This document shows positions 39,202 through 50,050 of a stretch of DNA of 64,000 nucleotides, in pieces (position 1 is the first letter of the stretch; every line of letters begins with the position of its first letter). The stretch comes from Dechloromonas sp. HYN0024. Lineage in GTDB: Bacteria; Pseudomonadota; Gammaproteobacteria; Burkholderiales; Rhodocyclaceae. The stretch lies in the NCBI RefSeq assembly GCF_003441615.1, contig NZ_CP031842.1, positions 2,064,501 to 2,128,500 on the forward strand. The letters run 5' to 3'. The notes under the pieces were generated by a model. It worked only from the letters and a program-made list of their open reading frames with translations. It was not told the origin of the DNA and searched no databases. A program made the position numbers and the translations under genes.

Positions 39202-39236
39202 CGTTATCTCTCTGCGATTGGGTTTGAGAACTTGTA

Positions 39237-39242
39237 ATTATA
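39237..39242 (-). promoter_or_regulatory. Likely -10 element for ppa-nadE-glnB
   Basis: A perfect TATAAT on the minus strand lies 35 bases before the ppa start codon. The -35 region at 17 bases is weak (GTAAAT). Confidence 0.4.
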
Positions 39243-39261
39243 CCGTCGTGACGGCGCATAT

Positions 39262-40047
39262 TTACGACCAGGCAGCGAGAAACTCCTGCCAGTGGGGCGC
39301 ACCGATGCGAGCCAGCTGCGCCTTGATGAACTCGCCCTCGGCGACCTCTTCGGCCGCCGTCAGTTCGCCGCGCATGCGGCGGAAGCGGTTATAGACGAGA
39401 TAGGTATTGATCACGTCCGTCTCGCAATAGTCGCGAATCTCGGCGCTCTTGCCGGCCTGCCAGGCTTCCCAGACCTTGCCGCCATCCATGCCGAGCTTGC
39501 CGGGAAAACCGTAGAGCTTGGCTAGATCGTCGAGCGGCGCATTGGCGCGAGCGTTGTAGAGGCCGAGCAGGTCCATCAGGTCAAGATGGCGCATGTGGTA
39601 GCGGCTGATGTAGTTGTTCCACTTGAAATCGCGCGAATCGGCGTAGTCGCCGTCGCCCAGATCCCAATAGCGCGGCGCCGCGACGCCGTGCAGCATGCCG
39701 CGATAATGCAGCACCGGCAGATCGAAACCGCTGCCGTTCCACGAGACGATCTGCGGCGTGAATTTCTCGATGCCGTCAAAAAAACGCTGGATGATGGTGC
39801 CTTCATCAAGGTCCGGCTCGGACAACGACCAGACCTTCAGCCCCTCACTGGTACGCAGAACGCAGGAGATGGTGACGATGCGCTGCAAGTGCAGCTGGAG
39901 GAAATCATTGCCCGTCTTGGCACGCCGCTGCTGAAAGGCAAGCTCGGCGACTTCATCGTCGGAAAGGCCGGCCGGCAGATCGTTGAGGCGGCGCAGGCCG
40001 GCCACATCGGGGATGGTTTCGATATCGAAAACGAGAACCGGTTTCAT
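39262..40047 (-). CDS. Predicted 3'-5' exonuclease (PolB exonuclease-like)
   Basis: The 261-residue protein has the DEDD exonuclease motifs: FDIETIPD (Exo I), WNGSGFDLPVLHYRG (Exo II) and YCETDVINTYLVYNRF (Exo III). The family is related to the proofreading domain of family B polymerases but has no polymerase domain, so a role in DNA repair or nucleotide removal is likely. Its start overlaps the cysM stop by 4 bases. Confidence 0.85.
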   Translation of the reverse strand: MKPVLVFDIETIPDVAGLRRLNDLPAGLSDDEVAELAFQQRRAKTGNDFLQLHLQRIVTISCVLRTSEGLKVWSLSEPDLDEGTIIQRFFDGIEKFTPQIVSWNGSGFDLPVLHYRGMLHGVAAPRYWDLGDGDYADSRDFKWNNYISRYHMRHLDLMDLLGLYNARANAPLDDLAKLYGFPGKLGMDGGKVWEAWQAGKSAEIRDYCETDVINTYLVYNRFRRMRGELTAAEEVAEGEFIKAQLARIGAPHWQEFLAAWS

Positions 40048-40943
40048 GCCGGGAAAACGCCGGTCGACAGGTAGCGGTCACCACGGTCGCAGACGATGGT
40101 AACGATCACCGCATTCTCGAGTTCCTGCGACAGGCGCAACGCAACGGCCAGCGCCCCGCCCGAGGAAATGCCGGCAAAGATGCCCTCTTCCATCGCCAGC
40201 CGGCGCGTCATGGCTTCGGCATCGGACTGGCTGACGTTTTCGACGCGGTCGACCCGGCTTCGGTCGAAAATTTTCGGCAGGTAGGCCTCCGGCCACTTGC
40301 GGATGCCGGGAATCTGGCTGCCGTCTTCCGGCTGACAGCCGACGATCTGGATGGCCGGGTTCTGCGTCTTGAGATAGGCCGAGGTCCCCATGATGGTGCC
40401 GGTGGTCCCCATGCTCGACACGAAGTGGGTGATCCTGCCCTCAGTGTCGCGCCAGATTTCCGGGCCGGTGCCTTCGATGTGGGCGAGCGGATTATCGGGA
40501 TTGCCAAACTGGTCGAGAATGATGCCCTTGCCTTCGTCGCGCATCTTCTCGGCGACGTCACGGCACAGTTCCATACCGCCATCCTTGGGCGTCAGCACGA
40601 GTTCGGCCCCATAGGCGCGCATGCTCTGACGGCGCTCGATGCTCTGATTCTCGGGCATCACCAGGATCATTTTGTAACCCTTGATGGCTGCCGCCATGGC
40701 CAGGGCGATACCGGTGTTGCCCGAAGTCGCCTCAATCAGCGTGTCGCCCGGCTTGATGTCACCGCGCGCTTCGGCATGGACGATCATCGACAGGGCCGGA
40801 CGATCCTTGACCGAACCGGCCGGATTATTGCCTTCGAGCTTGGCGAGAATGACGTTGTTGCGCCGCTCGTTATCGGCACCCGGAATGCGGACCAGACGTA
40901 CCAGCGGGGTGTTTCCGACAAAATCCTGCAGGGTTTTATACAT
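40044..40943 (-). CDS. cysM: Cysteine synthase B (O-acetylserine sulfhydrylase)
   Basis: The ATG at 40943 gives 299 residues beginning [20 protein letters not shown]. The PLP lysine lies in [12 protein letters not shown] and the phosphate-binding loop is [12 protein letters not shown]. The text follows CysM rather than CysK (for example the [18 protein letters not shown] region). It makes cysteine from O-acetylserine and sulfide or thiosulfate. The start overlaps the end of hldD by 8 bases. Confidence 0.93.
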   Translation of the reverse strand: MYKTLQDFVGNTPLVRLVRIPGADNERRNNVILAKLEGNNPAGSVKDRPALSMIVHAEARGDIKPGDTLIEATSGNTGIALAMAAAIKGYKMILVMPENQSIERRQSMRAYGAELVLTPKDGGMELCRDVAEKMRDEGKGIILDQFGNPDNPLAHIEGTGPEIWRDTEGRITHFVSSMGTTGTIMGTSAYLKTQNPAIQIVGCQPEDGSQIPGIRKWPEAYLPKIFDRSRVDRVENVSQSDAEAMTRRLAMEEGIFAGISSGGALAVALRLSQELENAVIVTIVCDRGDRYLSTGVFPA

Positions 40944-41934
40944 TGCGATTGAGCCACTCGATATATTGGGAGACGCCCTCTTCGACCGTCGCCATCGGGG
41001 CAAGGTAGCCGGCATCGCGCAGGCGCGTCAGATCGGCCTGGGTAAACGCCTGATACTTACCCTTCAGGGCCTCGGGGAAGGCGACGTATTCGAGCAAGCC
41101 CTGTGCCCGAAGTTCCGCCAGGGTAAGCGGCGCATCACCCTTGGCCTGACGGCAGCCATTGGCAGCGGCGACGGCGACATCGTTGAAGCTCTGGGCGCGG
41201 CCGGAGCCAAGATTGAAGATGCCCGACTTCTCGGGATTATCAAGGAAATACAGATTGACCTTGGCGACATCGCCGACAAAGACGAAATCGCGCATCTGGC
41301 CACCGTTTTCGTAACCGTGCGAGCCCTCGAAGAGCTTGACCTTGCCGTCGGCGCGGAACTGGTTGAAGTTGTGGAAGGCGACCGAGGCCATGCGTCCCTT
41401 GTGCGTTTCACGCGGGCCATAGACGTTGAAGTAGCGGAAGCCGACGATCTGCGAGGACGGGTTCTGTGCCAGGCGCTGACGGACGACCTGATCGAAGAGG
41501 AACTTCGAGTAACCATAGACGTTGAGCGGCCCTTCGAACTGGCGCTCCTCCTTGAACACGCTGCTGGCGCCATAGGTCGCCGCACTCGAGGCGTAGAGGA
41601 ACTGGACATCCTGATCAAGGCACCAGTCGAGCAGGATGGTGGAGTATCGGTAGTTGTTCTCCATCATGTAGCGGCCATCGGTTTCCATGGTGTCGGAACA
41701 GGCACCTTCATGGAAAATCGCCTCGACCTCGCCATCAAAATGACCGGCCTGGATGCGCGCGATGAAGTCGTGCTTGTCGATGTAATCGGCGATTTCGCAG
41801 TCGATCAGGTTGTTGAACTTGTCGGCCTTGGTCAGGTTGTCGACGGCGATGATCTTGGTTACGCCCCGCTCATTGAGTGCCTTGACGATATTGGAACCGA
41901 TGAAACCGGCAGCGCCGGTAACGACTGTGTACAT
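40936..41934 (-). CDS. hldD: ADP-L-glycero-D-manno-heptose 6-epimerase
   Basis: The 332-residue extended SDR protein starts with the NAD(P)-binding [19 protein letters not shown] and has the HldD features [21 protein letters not shown] with catalytic Tyr-x3-Lys, and the family text [18 protein letters not shown]. It makes the L,D-heptose donor for the LPS inner core. It is 17 bases after hldA in a run with ugd and lapAB. Confidence 0.95.
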   Translation of the reverse strand: MYTVVTGAAGFIGSNIVKALNERGVTKIIAVDNLTKADKFNNLIDCEIADYIDKHDFIARIQAGHFDGEVEAIFHEGACSDTMETDGRYMMENNYRYSTILLDWCLDQDVQFLYASSAATYGASSVFKEERQFEGPLNVYGYSKFLFDQVVRQRLAQNPSSQIVGFRYFNVYGPRETHKGRMASVAFHNFNQFRADGKVKLFEGSHGYENGGQMRDFVFVGDVAKVNLYFLDNPEKSGIFNLGSGRAQSFNDVAVAAANGCRQAKGDAPLTLAELRAQGLLEYVAFPEALKGKYQAFTQADLTRLRDAGYLAPMATVEEGVSQYIEWLNRNV

Positions 41935-41951
41935 GGCTATTCCTTACAGGC

Positions 41952-42887
41952 TTAGAGGGCGGCCGCGAGTTCTTCGCGACTGACAACGGCAGTACCAAGT
42001 TTGCCAACGACGATACCGGCCGCGATGTTGGCGACACGAATGGCCTCCGCCCAGTCGGCACCAGCCGCGATCATGACGGCCAGTGTGGCGATCACCGTAT
42101 CACCGGCCCCGGAGACATCAAAGACCTCACGGGCCAGCGCCGGCTGATGATGGGTTTCATCAGCAAACAGGGTCATCCCCTCTTCGCTGCGCGTCACCAG
42201 CAGGGCCTCCAGGCCAAGTTCACCACGCAACTTGCGCGCCTTGGCGGCCAGTTCATCGTCCGAGGACCAGCGTCCAACCACCTCTTTCAATTCCGAGCGG
42301 TTCGGCGTGATCACCGTGGCCCCGGCGTACTTGCCCCATTCGTCACCCTTGGGGTCGACCAGGACCGGCTTGTCGTGGGCACGGGCGATACGGATCATCT
42401 CGGCGATATGGGTCAGGCCGCCCTTGCCGTAGTCGGAGAGGACAACCACATCGGACTGGACGACACGGGTTTCAAAATCGGCCAGCTTGGCCTGCAGGAT
42501 TTCGTGCGACGGCGTCGTTTCGAAATCAATGCGCAGCAACTGTTGCTGTCGGCCGATGACGCGCAGTTTGACCGTCGTATCGATCTCGCGATCGACATGC
42601 AGACTGGCGTCAATCTGACCTTCTTCGAGCAGACGGCCCAGCGTACGGCCCGCCTCGTCGTCACCCACCACCGAGAGTAAGGCCGACACGGCACCGAGCG
42701 ATGCGGCATTGCGCGCAACGTTAGCCGCCCCGCCGAGACGCTCTTCCATGCGCTGGACCTTGACCACCGGCACCGGGGCTTCCGGCGAGATGCGGCTGAC
42801 TTCGCCAAACCAGTAACGGTCGAGCATGACGTCGCCGACCACGAGCAGGCGGACCTGCGAAATCTTTTCGAGCACGCTGCCGTTCAT
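41952..42887 (-). CDS. hldA: D-beta-D-heptose 7-phosphate kinase (HldE kinase domain only)
   Basis: The 311-residue PfkB-family sugar kinase has VVGDVMLDRYWFG at the start, RLGGAANVARNAASLGA, and the catalytic ATP-site motif FDVSGAGDTVIATLA. It phosphorylates heptose 7-phosphate on the path to ADP-heptose. Unlike E. coli HldE there is no fused adenylyltransferase domain, so that activity must come from a separate gene outside the window. It is 3 bases from ugd. Confidence 0.93.
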   Translation of the reverse strand: MNGSVLEKISQVRLLVVGDVMLDRYWFGEVSRISPEAPVPVVKVQRMEERLGGAANVARNAASLGAVSALLSVVGDDEAGRTLGRLLEEGQIDASLHVDREIDTTVKLRVIGRQQQLLRIDFETTPSHEILQAKLADFETRVVQSDVVVLSDYGKGGLTHIAEMIRIARAHDKPVLVDPKGDEWGKYAGATVITPNRSELKEVVGRWSSDDELAAKARKLRGELGLEALLVTRSEEGMTLFADETHHQPALAREVFDVSGAGDTVIATLAVMIAAGADWAEAIRVANIAAGIVVGKLGTAVVSREELAAAL

Positions 42888-42890
42888 GGA

Positions 42891-44210
42891 TCAGCGACCA
42901 ATGGCGAAATATTCGATGCCGGATGCCCGCACGAATTTCGGGTCGTACAGGTTGCGACCGTCGAAAATCACCGGGTTCTTCAGGGTCGCCTTGATGGCCT
43001 CGAAATCCGGACTACGGAATTCCTTCCATTCAGTGACGATGAGCAAGGCATCGGCCTCGGTCAGGGCGCCCATCGGGCTTTCGGCGTATTTCAGACGGCT
43101 GTCGTCACCGAAAATGCGCTGCGTTTCATGCATGGCGACCGGATCATAAGCCGTCACCGTGGCACCAGCCGCAAACAAGTCGGCAATCAACTCGCGGCTG
43201 GGTGCTTCGCGCATGTCGTCGGTATTCGGCTTGAAGGCCAGGCCCCAAAGCGCAAAATGCTTGCCCTTGAGATCGCCGAAACGGCCCTTGAGCTTGCCGG
43301 TCAACACGTGTTTCTGGGCATCGTTGGCCTCCTCGACGGCGGTCAGCACCTTGAGGCTGATGCCGGCATCGTCCTTGGCCGTGGCGATCAGCGCCTTGAC
43401 GTCCTTGGGGAAGCAGGAGCCACCGTAGCCGCAGCCGGGGTAGAGGAAGTGATAGCCGATACGCGGATCAGAGCCGATGCCCTGACGCACCATCTCGATG
43501 TCGGCACCGAGCACTTCGGCCAGATTGGCGAGTTCGTTCATGAAGCTGATGCGCGTCGCCAGCATGGCGTTTGCAGCGTACTTGGTCAGCTCGGCGCTCT
43601 TCACGTCGGTGATGATGAGGCGTTCGTGGTTGCGCTGGAAGGGCGCGTAGAGGGCGCGCATGAGGTGGATTGCCTGCTCTTCTTCAGCCCCGACAACGAT
43701 GCGATCCGGCCGCATGAAGTCTTCGACGGCTGCACCTTCCTTGAGGAATTCCGGATTGGAGACGACGCTGTAGGGAATGCTCACACCCCGCTTGGCCAAC
43801 TCGTCGGCAATCGCCGCCTTGACCTTGGCCCCGGTGCCGACCGGCACCGTGCTCTTGTCGACAACAACCTTGTAGTCGGTCATCAGGCGGCCGATGTTGC
43901 GCGCCGCGCCGAGCACGTACTGAAGGTCGGCCGAGCCGTCTTCGTCGGGCGGCGTACCGACCGCGATGAACTGGATGGTGCCGTGCTGCACGGCCTTTTC
44001 GACGTCGGTGGTGAAGTGCAGGCGGCCGGCGGCGACATTGCGGCGGACCATTTCCTGCAGACCCGGTTCGAAAATCGGAATACCGCCCTCTTCCAGAATG
44101 CGAATCTTCTCGGGGTCAACGTCCAGGCAGAGAACATCGTTGCCGACTTCCGCCAGACAGGTGCCACTGACCAGACCGACATAGCCAGTCCCGACAACGG
44201 TAATTTTCAT
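42891..44210 (-). CDS. ugd: UDP-glucose 6-dehydrogenase
   Basis: The 439-residue protein from [21 protein letters not shown] has the N-terminal NAD fold, the conserved NPEFLKEG, and the active-site Cys in [18 protein letters not shown]. It oxidises UDP-glucose to UDP-glucuronate for surface polysaccharides or LPS modification. The frame extension up to 44321 was rejected because it overlaps lapB and lacks family similarity. It lies 8 bases after lapB. Confidence 0.95.
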   Translation of the reverse strand: MKITVVGTGYVGLVSGTCLAEVGNDVLCLDVDPEKIRILEEGGIPIFEPGLQEMVRRNVAAGRLHFTTDVEKAVQHGTIQFIAVGTPPDEDGSADLQYVLGAARNIGRLMTDYKVVVDKSTVPVGTGAKVKAAIADELAKRGVSIPYSVVSNPEFLKEGAAVEDFMRPDRIVVGAEEEQAIHLMRALYAPFQRNHERLIITDVKSAELTKYAANAMLATRISFMNELANLAEVLGADIEMVRQGIGSDPRIGYHFLYPGCGYGGSCFPKDVKALIATAKDDAGISLKVLTAVEEANDAQKHVLTGKLKGRFGDLKGKHFALWGLAFKPNTDDMREAPSRELIADLFAAGATVTAYDPVAMHETQRIFGDDSRLKYAESPMGALTEADALLIVTEWKEFRSPDFEAIKATLKNPVIFDGRNLYDPKFVRASGIEYFAIGR

Positions 44211-44218
44211 AAGACTTC

Positions 44219-45391
44219 CTACAAGGATTGATCGAATTCTTCGCCGCGCCGCGGCGGGTAGGTTTCCCAGCCACCACAGGCCGGACAGCGCCAGTAGAAC
44301 TGGCGGGCCTTGAAACCGCAATTATCGCATCGATAACGGGACAAACGCTTGGTATAGCCCTGGATGATGGTCTTGGCCAGTTCGACATCGGCCCGCACCT
44401 CCGGCGCCACCAGGGGCAGCCGGGCACTCATCAGCTTTTCCAGGCCAAGCAGGGTCGGATTGCGCTGCAACTCGGCGCGGACCAGACGGTAGGCTGCTTC
44501 GACGCCCTCGTTTTCGAGAACCAGCTGATAGACGACCTCGAGCAGATCGAGCGACGGATAACGTTCAAGATAGCCGCTCAACAACGCGATGCCTTCGGCC
44601 GGGCGCTCCAGTTTGCGGTAGGTCTCCAGCAGGCGCTGGGCGACCAGCGCGAGGTAGGCCGGGTCCTGCTGCTCGATGCGTTGCCAGGCCTCGATGGCGG
44701 CCTTGAGGTCGCCTTCCTGCAAAAGCAAATCGCCCTGGAGAAGGCTGGCGCGCACGCACTTGCGGTTTTCCTGGGTGGCGATATCGAGATATTCACGCGC
44801 CGTATCGGGACGCGAACGCATGATTTCGTTGGCTGCCAGCTCGCAGTAATACTCGGCGATGTCACGATGCGAGGCGACATCCGGCAGTTCACGGGCGATT
44901 TCAACGGCCTTCAGCCATTCCTTCTCGACCTGGTAGATTTCCAGCAGATTGCGCTTGGCCTCTTCTTCAAAGGCGCTGCCCAGCAGCTTGTTGAAAATTT
45001 CTTCGGCGCGGTCGAGCAAGCCTGCCTTGAGATAGTCCTGCCCCAACTCGGAGAGCGCCTGCAGGCGGACCTTGTCGTCAAGATCGGGCAGGTCGATGAG
45101 GTTCTGGTGCATGCGGATGGCCCGCTCGGTTTCACCACGCCGGCGAAACAGGTTGCCCAAAGCAAAATGCAGTTCGACGGTCTGCGAATCGACCTTGGCG
45201 ACTTCGAGAAAGGAGTCGATGGCCTTGTCCGGCTGCTCGTTGAGCAGGAAGTTCAAGCCCTGAAAATAGGACCGCGGCAAGGTACGCGACTCATGCACGA
45301 CCTGCTGCATGTCAACGCGGGCGGCGATCCAGCCGAAGGCAAAGAAGACCGGGATGAGCAGTAACTGCCAGTATTCGAATAAATCGTTCAT
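44219..45391 (-). CDS. lapB: LPS assembly protein LapB (YciM)
   Basis: The 390-residue protein has an N-terminal membrane anchor ([21 protein letters not shown]), a long series of TPR repeats on the cytoplasmic side, and a C-terminal rubredoxin-like metal-binding segment [10 protein letters not shown] ... WRCPACGGW. In E. coli LapB brings LpxC to FtsH for degradation and so sets LPS synthesis. Its start overlaps the lapA stop by 4 bases. Its position next to ugd and heptose genes fits a role in balancing LPS supply. Confidence 0.93.
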   Translation of the reverse strand: MNDLFEYWQLLLIPVFFAFGWIAARVDMQQVVHESRTLPRSYFQGLNFLLNEQPDKAIDSFLEVAKVDSQTVELHFALGNLFRRRGETERAIRMHQNLIDLPDLDDKVRLQALSELGQDYLKAGLLDRAEEIFNKLLGSAFEEEAKRNLLEIYQVEKEWLKAVEIARELPDVASHRDIAEYYCELAANEIMRSRPDTAREYLDIATQENRKCVRASLLQGDLLLQEGDLKAAIEAWQRIEQQDPAYLALVAQRLLETYRKLERPAEGIALLSGYLERYPSLDLLEVVYQLVLENEGVEAAYRLVRAELQRNPTLLGLEKLMSARLPLVAPEVRADVELAKTIIQGYTKRLSRYRCDNCGFKARQFYWRCPACGGWETYPPRRGEEFDQSL

Positions 45392-45669
45392 GCAGGCGGC
45401 GGCACTAGAGGAGTGGACGAAGCAGGCCTGTGTGCAGCCTCGCGCTTCAGGCGCGTAATTTCACGTCGTTGACGAAAAATGGTGCCGAGCAACGAGAGTG
45501 CGCCAAGGATCACGCCGCCCACCAGAAAGGCCAGCAAGGCGATGATCAGCGGTGCCTGCCAGATGGTTCCGGGAAGCAGACGCAGGCTTACCGGATCGGT
45601 GTTCTGGGTGGCAAAGACCACCAGGAAAACAAAAATAATGGCCCGTACGGCCCAGGTTAGTGCTGTCAT
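45388..45669 (-). CDS. lapA: LapA-domain membrane protein (DUF1049)
   Basis: The ATG at 45669 gives 93 residues with two membrane helices (AVRAIIFVFLVVFATQNTDPV and the stretch PLIIALLAFLVGGVILGAL) and a basic cytoplasmic tail. LapA partners LapB in LPS assembly. An alternative TTG at 45678 is possible. No Shine-Dalgarno is visible, and a terminator-like hairpin ends about 10 bases upstream of the ATG, which is unusual. Confidence 0.85.
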   Translation of the reverse strand: MTALTWAVRAIIFVFLVVFATQNTDPVSLRLLPGTIWQAPLIIALLAFLVGGVILGALSLLGTIFRQRREITRLKREAAHRPASSTPLVPPPA

Positions 45670-45680
45670 GAGATTCAATG

Positions 45681-45710
45681 AAAAAGGGCAGTGAAATCAT
45701 TCACTGCCCT
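45681..45710 (-). terminator. Terminator-like hairpin after ihfB, directly before lapA
   Basis: On the minus strand a perfect 10-bp stem GGGCAGTGAA / TTCACTGCCC (11 bp with the outer A-T pair) with a 4-base loop is followed by TTTTT. It lies 29 bases after the ihfB stop and 16 bases before the lapA ATG. It may end the rpsA-ihfB transcript or act as an attenuator for lapAB. Confidence 0.85.
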
Positions 45711-45739
45711 GAATCTACCACATCGGGCCAAGCCCGGCT

Positions 45740-46024
45740 TCAGATCGCCTGATCAACCCTTTCGCGCAATTCTTTTCCAGCCTTGAAATGGGGAACCCAT
45801 TTGGCCGGGACGCCAACCTTTTCCCCTGATTTGGGGTTACGGCCAGTACGCGGTGGCCGATAGTTGAGCGCAAAGCTGCCGAATCCGCGGATCTCGATAC
45901 GATCTCCTCGCACAAGTGCTTCGGACATCGCATCGAGAATCATCTTGACCGCAAAATCAGCATCTTTCGCCACCAGCTGCGGAAACCTCTCCGCCAGCCG
46001 GGCGATGAGCTCGGATTTGGTCAT
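45740..46024 (-). CDS. ihfB: Integration host factor subunit beta
   Basis: The 94-residue DNA-bending protein begins [17 protein letters not shown] and has the HU/IHF arm text [21 protein letters not shown] followed by the DNA-intercalating NPKSGE. It pairs with IHF-alpha, encoded elsewhere, for nucleoid structure, recombination and transcription. It lies 12 bases after rpsA, the usual arrangement. Confidence 0.96.
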   Translation of the reverse strand: MTKSELIARLAERFPQLVAKDADFAVKMILDAMSEALVRGDRIEIRGFGSFALNYRPPRTGRNPKSGEKVGVPAKWVPHFKAGKELRERVDQAI

Positions 46025-46036
46025 GCTTTTTGCCTA

Positions 46037-47716
46037 TCAGCCTTGCTGGTTGAGCTTGGCCTTGAGAAGGGCACCCAGGTTGGTCGTGCCAGAAGCAGCG
46101 GCGGAAGATTCAGCAGACAGTTTCTGCATGGCTTCGTGCTGTTCGGCATTGTCCTTGGCCTTGATGGACAGGTTGATACCACGGGTCTTGCGATCCACGT
46201 TGATGATCATGGCTTCAACGGTATCCCCCACCTTGAGGTGTTGCGACAGGTCGTCGATACGATCACGTGAGAATTCGGAAGCGCGCAGGTAACCTTCGTT
46301 CTCACCATCCAGCGTCAGCACGGCGCCGCGAGCGTCAACCGTCTTGACGGTGCAGTTCACGATGCTGTTCTTTTCGTGGGTGGCGATGAAGTTGGTGTAC
46401 GGGTCACCTTCCATCTGCTTGATACCGAGGGAGATACGCTCCTTCTCGACGTCGATGCCGAGGACCAGCGCCTCAACTTCGTCGCCCTTCTTGAAGTTGC
46501 GGATGGCTTCTTCGCCGGTCGCAGACCAGGACAGGTCGGACAGGTGAACCAGACCATCGATACCACCCGGCAGGCCGATGAAGATGCCGAAGTCGGTGAT
46601 CGACTTGATAGCGCCCTTAACCTTGTCGCCCTTCTTGTGGTTCATCGCGAAATCGTCCCACGGATTGGCTTGACACTGCTTCATGCCGAGGGAGATACGA
46701 CGACGCTCTTCGTCGATTTCGAGGATCATGACTTCGACTTCGTCGCCGAGCTGGACAACCTTGGACGGGTGAACGTTCTTGTTGGTCCAGTCCATTTCGG
46801 AAACGTGAACCAGGCCTTCGATGCCTTGTTCGATTTCGACGAAAGAACCGTAGTCGGTCAGGTTGGTGACCTTGCCGAAGAGGCGGGTACCAGCCGGGTA
46901 ACGGCGGGCAATACCAACCCACGGATCGTCGCCCAGTTGCTTCATGCCCAGCGAGACGCGGTTCTTCTCGGCGTCGAACTTGAGGATCTTGGCGGTAACT
47001 TCGTCACCAACATTGAGCACTTCGCTCGGGTGACGGACGCGGCGCCAGGCCAGGTCGGTGATGTGCAGCAGGCCATCGATGCCGCCGAGGTCGACGAACG
47101 CACCGTAATCGGTGATGTTCTTGACGATACCCTTGACGGTGGTGCCTTCCTTGAGGTTCTCGAGGAGCTTTTCGCGATCTTTGTCAGCGGTGGCTTCGAG
47201 CACGGCACGGCGGGACATCACGACGTTATTGCGCTTGCGGTCAAGCTTGATGACCTTGAACTCCATGGTCTTGCCTTCGTACGGCGTGGTGTCCTTGACC
47301 GGACGCATGTCGACGAGGGAACCCGGCAGGAAGGCGCGGACGCCATTGGACATGACGGTCAGGCCGCCCTTGACCTTACCGGTGATGGTGCCGGTAACCA
47401 GGGAGTTGTTGTTCAGGGCTTCTTCCAGGAAGTTCCAGGCGGCGATGCGCTTGGCGCGATCGCGGGACAGGCGCGTGGCGCCGTAGCCGTCTTCCAGCAT
47501 TTCGATGGCGACCTGGACGAAATCGCCCACGGCCACTTCGAGTTCGCCCTGATCATTCAGGAATTCTTCGAGCGGAACATAAGATTCCGATTTCAGGCCG
47601 GCATTGACCACAACGAAGTTGTGATCGATGAGCACCACTTCAGCAGTGATGACTTCGCCTTGACGCATTTCCTGGCGAGCCAGGGATTCTTCAAATAGTT
47701 GAGCAAAAGATTCCAT
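46037..47716 (-). CDS. rpsA: 30S ribosomal protein S1
   Basis: The 559-residue protein contains six S1 RNA-binding repeats (for example [54 protein letters not shown]) and has normal length. It binds mRNA upstream of start codons and is essential for translation of structured messages. It lies between aroA/cmk and ihfB, as in many proteobacteria; a terminator separates it from aroA/cmk, so it has its own promoter in the 92-bp gap. Confidence 0.97.
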   Translation of the reverse strand: MESFAQLFEESLARQEMRQGEVITAEVVLIDHNFVVVNAGLKSESYVPLEEFLNDQGELEVAVGDFVQVAIEMLEDGYGATRLSRDRAKRIAAWNFLEEALNNNSLVTGTITGKVKGGLTVMSNGVRAFLPGSLVDMRPVKDTTPYEGKTMEFKVIKLDRKRNNVVMSRRAVLEATADKDREKLLENLKEGTTVKGIVKNITDYGAFVDLGGIDGLLHITDLAWRRVRHPSEVLNVGDEVTAKILKFDAEKNRVSLGMKQLGDDPWVGIARRYPAGTRLFGKVTNLTDYGSFVEIEQGIEGLVHVSEMDWTNKNVHPSKVVQLGDEVEVMILEIDEERRRISLGMKQCQANPWDDFAMNHKKGDKVKGAIKSITDFGIFIGLPGGIDGLVHLSDLSWSATGEEAIRNFKKGDEVEALVLGIDVEKERISLGIKQMEGDPYTNFIATHEKNSIVNCTVKTVDARGAVLTLDGENEGYLRASEFSRDRIDDLSQHLKVGDTVEAMIINVDRKTRGINLSIKAKDNAEQHEAMQKLSAESSAAASGTTNLGALLKAKLNQQG

Positions 47717-47771
47717 TGACGGAGAGAACTTTCATGTTGCCGCGAATCGTGAAATCCACAGCGGGTTAGGG

Positions 47772-47803
47772 TTAAAACAAATTACCGGCCAGGATGGCCG
47801 GCA
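47772..47803 (-). terminator. Rho-independent terminator after aroA/cmk
   Basis: On the minus strand CCGGCC / GGCCGG (47785-47801) with a 5-base loop is followed by TAATTTGTTTTAA. It lies between the aroA/cmk stop and the rpsA start. Confidence 0.8.
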
Positions 47804-47808
47804 ACACC

Positions 47809-49740
47809 TTACAACGACACTTCACGACTCCATGCCAGCACCTGGTTCACCGCCTGTTCGATGGTGAGATGCGTGGTGTCGAGCCGCTTGGCATCGGCTT
47901 CCTGACGAAGCGGGGCGACGCTGCGCTGCGAATCGCGCTCGTCACGTTGCACCAAGTCGGCCAGAAGGTCGGGGAGATTAGCAGATAATCCTTTGTCGAT
48001 CAACTGCTTATAACGACGTTCGGCGCGCGCCTCGGCACTTGCCGTGAGAAAGACCTTAAGCGTGGCATGGGGAAAGACGACCGAACCCATATCGCGTCCA
48101 TCGCCGACCAGTCCGGGCCGCTGGTTGAAGGCCCGCTGGCGGAACAGCAGGGCATCGCGAACCGCCGGCAGGACGGCAACCTTCGAAGCCCCAGCCGACA
48201 TTTCTTCGGTGCGGATGGCATCGCCCACCACAGCCCCGCCCAGGCGGATTTCCTCGCCGGAAAATTCGACATCAAGCACGGCGGCAATAGCCGCCACCCC
48301 GGCCTCGTCATCCCAGGCCACGCCGGCCCGCTGAGCCGCCAGCGCGGTCAGGCGATAGAGCGCGCCGGAATCGAGATAGGCATAGCCAAGGGCCGCGGCC
48401 ACCCGCCCCGCCACGGTACCCTTGCCGGAAGCCGACGGGCCATCGATGGCAATGACCGGCGCCGCCTTGGTGGCTGCAGCGAAACGCTCGAAGTAATCGG
48501 GGAAAGTCTTGGCCACGCACTTCGGATCGTTGATACGCAGCGGTGTCCCAAAAGCCGCCAGCGAGAAGCACATGGCCATGCGGTGATCGTCATAGGTATC
48601 GATGGCTGCCGAGTTGAGCGCCGCTGGGGTGACTCGGATGAAATCCTCTCCCTCCTCGACCAGCGCGCCGAGCTTGCGTAATTCAGTCGCCATCGCGGCA
48701 ATGCGGTCGGTTTCCTTAACGCGCCAGCTGGCGATATTGCGCAACGTGGTCGTACCCTTGGCGAACAAGGCCGTCGTCGCCAGCGTCATCGCCGCATCGG
48801 GAATATGGTTGCAATCTAGATCAACCGCGACCAGCCCGGATTTGGGCGCCCGCGCCGCCATCCAGTTCGGCCCCATGTCGATTTCAGCGCCCATTTTGGC
48901 GAGTGCCTCGGCAAACTTCACATCGCCCTGGATCGAATCGCGCCCCACCCCTTCAACCCGCACCGGCCCGCCACCAATGGCGCCCAGCGCAAGGAAATAA
49001 GAGGCCGACGAGGCATCCCCTTCGACATACACAGTACCCGGTGAAACGTAACAGCTGCCCGCCGGCACCGTGAAACGCTGCCAGCCATCGCGTTCAACGA
49101 TGACACCAAACCGCGCCATGATGGCCAACGTAATTTCGATGTAGGGCTTGGATATCAGTTCGCCAACCACCTCAACGGTTGCCGCCTCACCGGTCAGCGG
49201 CAAGGCCATCAGGAGGCCAGTCAGGAACTGGCTCGACACATCGCCGCGCACCTTGACTGCAACGCCCGGCGCAATCGTCGCCGGTTTGAGATGCAGCGGC
49301 GGGTAGCCGTCATTGCCCAGATAGGTGACATCCGCCCCCAGTTGCCGCAAGCCATCAACCAGATCACCAATCGGCCGCTCGTGCATGCGGGCGACACCCT
49401 TCAGGATGTAGTCGCCACCGGCCAGCGCCAGCGCCGCCGTGAGCGGCCGGAAAGCGGTACCGGCATTGCCCAGGAACAACTCAGCCTGCTTGACCGGGAA
49501 ACGCCCGGCACAACCCTTGATCAGCCAGTTTTCGCCACCCAGATGGCTGACACCGACACCCAGCGCCTTGAGCGCATCGAGCATGCGCTCGGTATCGTCG
49601 GAGGCCAGCAGATCGCGGACTTCTGTTTCGCCTTCGGCCAGGGCGGCGAGGAGCAAAACGCGGTTGGAGATGCTTTTCGAACCGGGCAGGCGGACGGTGC
49701 CGGCGGCGGAAACGAGTTGGGGCAGGTCGAGGAATTCCAT
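47809..49740 (-). CDS. aroA-cmk: Bifunctional 3-phosphoshikimate 1-carboxyvinyltransferase / cytidylate kinase
   Basis: The 643-residue protein is a fusion. Residues about 1-422 are EPSP synthase ([52 protein letters not shown]), the sixth step of the shikimate pathway. Residues about 425-643 are CMP kinase ([15 protein letters not shown]-loop, [12 protein letters not shown]). In E. coli the two are separate genes far apart, although cmk lies by rpsA. The fusion keeps the cmk-rpsA order. The frame is uninterrupted across the joint, so this is a true fused gene rather than an assembly error as far as can be seen. Confidence 0.95.
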   Translation of the reverse strand: MEFLDLPQLVSAAGTVRLPGSKSISNRVLLLAALAEGETEVRDLLASDDTERMLDALKALGVGVSHLGGENWLIKGCAGRFPVKQAELFLGNAGTAFRPLTAALALAGGDYILKGVARMHERPIGDLVDGLRQLGADVTYLGNDGYPPLHLKPATIAPGVAVKVRGDVSSQFLTGLLMALPLTGEAATVEVVGELISKPYIEITLAIMARFGVIVERDGWQRFTVPAGSCYVSPGTVYVEGDASSASYFLALGAIGGGPVRVEGVGRDSIQGDVKFAEALAKMGAEIDMGPNWMAARAPKSGLVAVDLDCNHIPDAAMTLATTALFAKGTTTLRNIASWRVKETDRIAAMATELRKLGALVEEGEDFIRVTPAALNSAAIDTYDDHRMAMCFSLAAFGTPLRINDPKCVAKTFPDYFERFAAATKAAPVIAIDGPSASGKGTVAGRVAAALGYAYLDSGALYRLTALAAQRAGVAWDDEAGVAAIAAVLDVEFSGEEIRLGGAVVGDAIRTEEMSAGASKVAVLPAVRDALLFRQRAFNQRPGLVGDGRDMGSVVFPHATLKVFLTASAEARAERRYKQLIDKGLSANLPDLLADLVQRDERDSQRSVAPLRQEADAKRLDTTHLTIEQAVNQVLAWSREVSL

Positions 49741-49865
49741 GGTCTATCCGAAAACAGCAAAGGACGAAATTCTACCCGCCCGATGCTCCGGACTGACATG
49801 CCCGATGGACATAAATGCGTTATTTAGATTTGACGAGAGGGCTATGCTTTAAGGCTTATCCATTT

Positions 49866-50050
49866 TTACGCTGCCCGCTCAAATTCCCCAGCCCGAAGCT
49901 GCCCACCGCACTCGTCCATAATCGCCATGAACCCGACGCTATAGGCCTGAAAGCCTAGCTCAGGGGCGTGTTCAGCATAATTTTTGTGTTCGTGATGATG
50001 GCCATGGAATGTGGCGTTCACGCGCATGGACTGGGCGAGCCCAGTAATGA
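49866..50050 (-). pseudogene. Gene fragment cut by the IS256 element (C-terminal end of unknown protein)
   Basis: On the minus strand a frame runs out of the IS left end and closes at 49866, giving about 60 residues (RVNATFHGHHHEH ... YSVGFMAIMDECGGQL). The His cluster slightly resembles the last motif of metallophosphoesterases, but the identification is weak. The first residues of the frame come from the IS. A stretch at 49964-49989 inside it resembles an IS end, so part of this may be old IS debris instead of a gene. Confidence 0.35.
49964..49989. repeat. Degenerate extra copy of the IS256 terminal repeat
   Basis: GGGCGTGT (49964-49971) and AATTTTTGTGT (49979-49989) match the two conserved blocks of the IS end at 50051, in the same orientation, with a spacing 4 bases longer. 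It is 87 bases outside the present element and may be a relic of a related insertion. Confidence 0.45.

Noticed and set aside
43128..45364. Two long plus-strand frames (43128-44231 and 44228-45364) opposite ugd and lapB
   Set aside because: Mirror frames of conserved genes with no recognisable motifs.
46376..47698. 440-codon plus-strand frame opposite rpsA
   Set aside because: Shadow of ribosomal protein S1; rich in Asp/Val/Gly/Leu repeats that mirror the S1 repeats.
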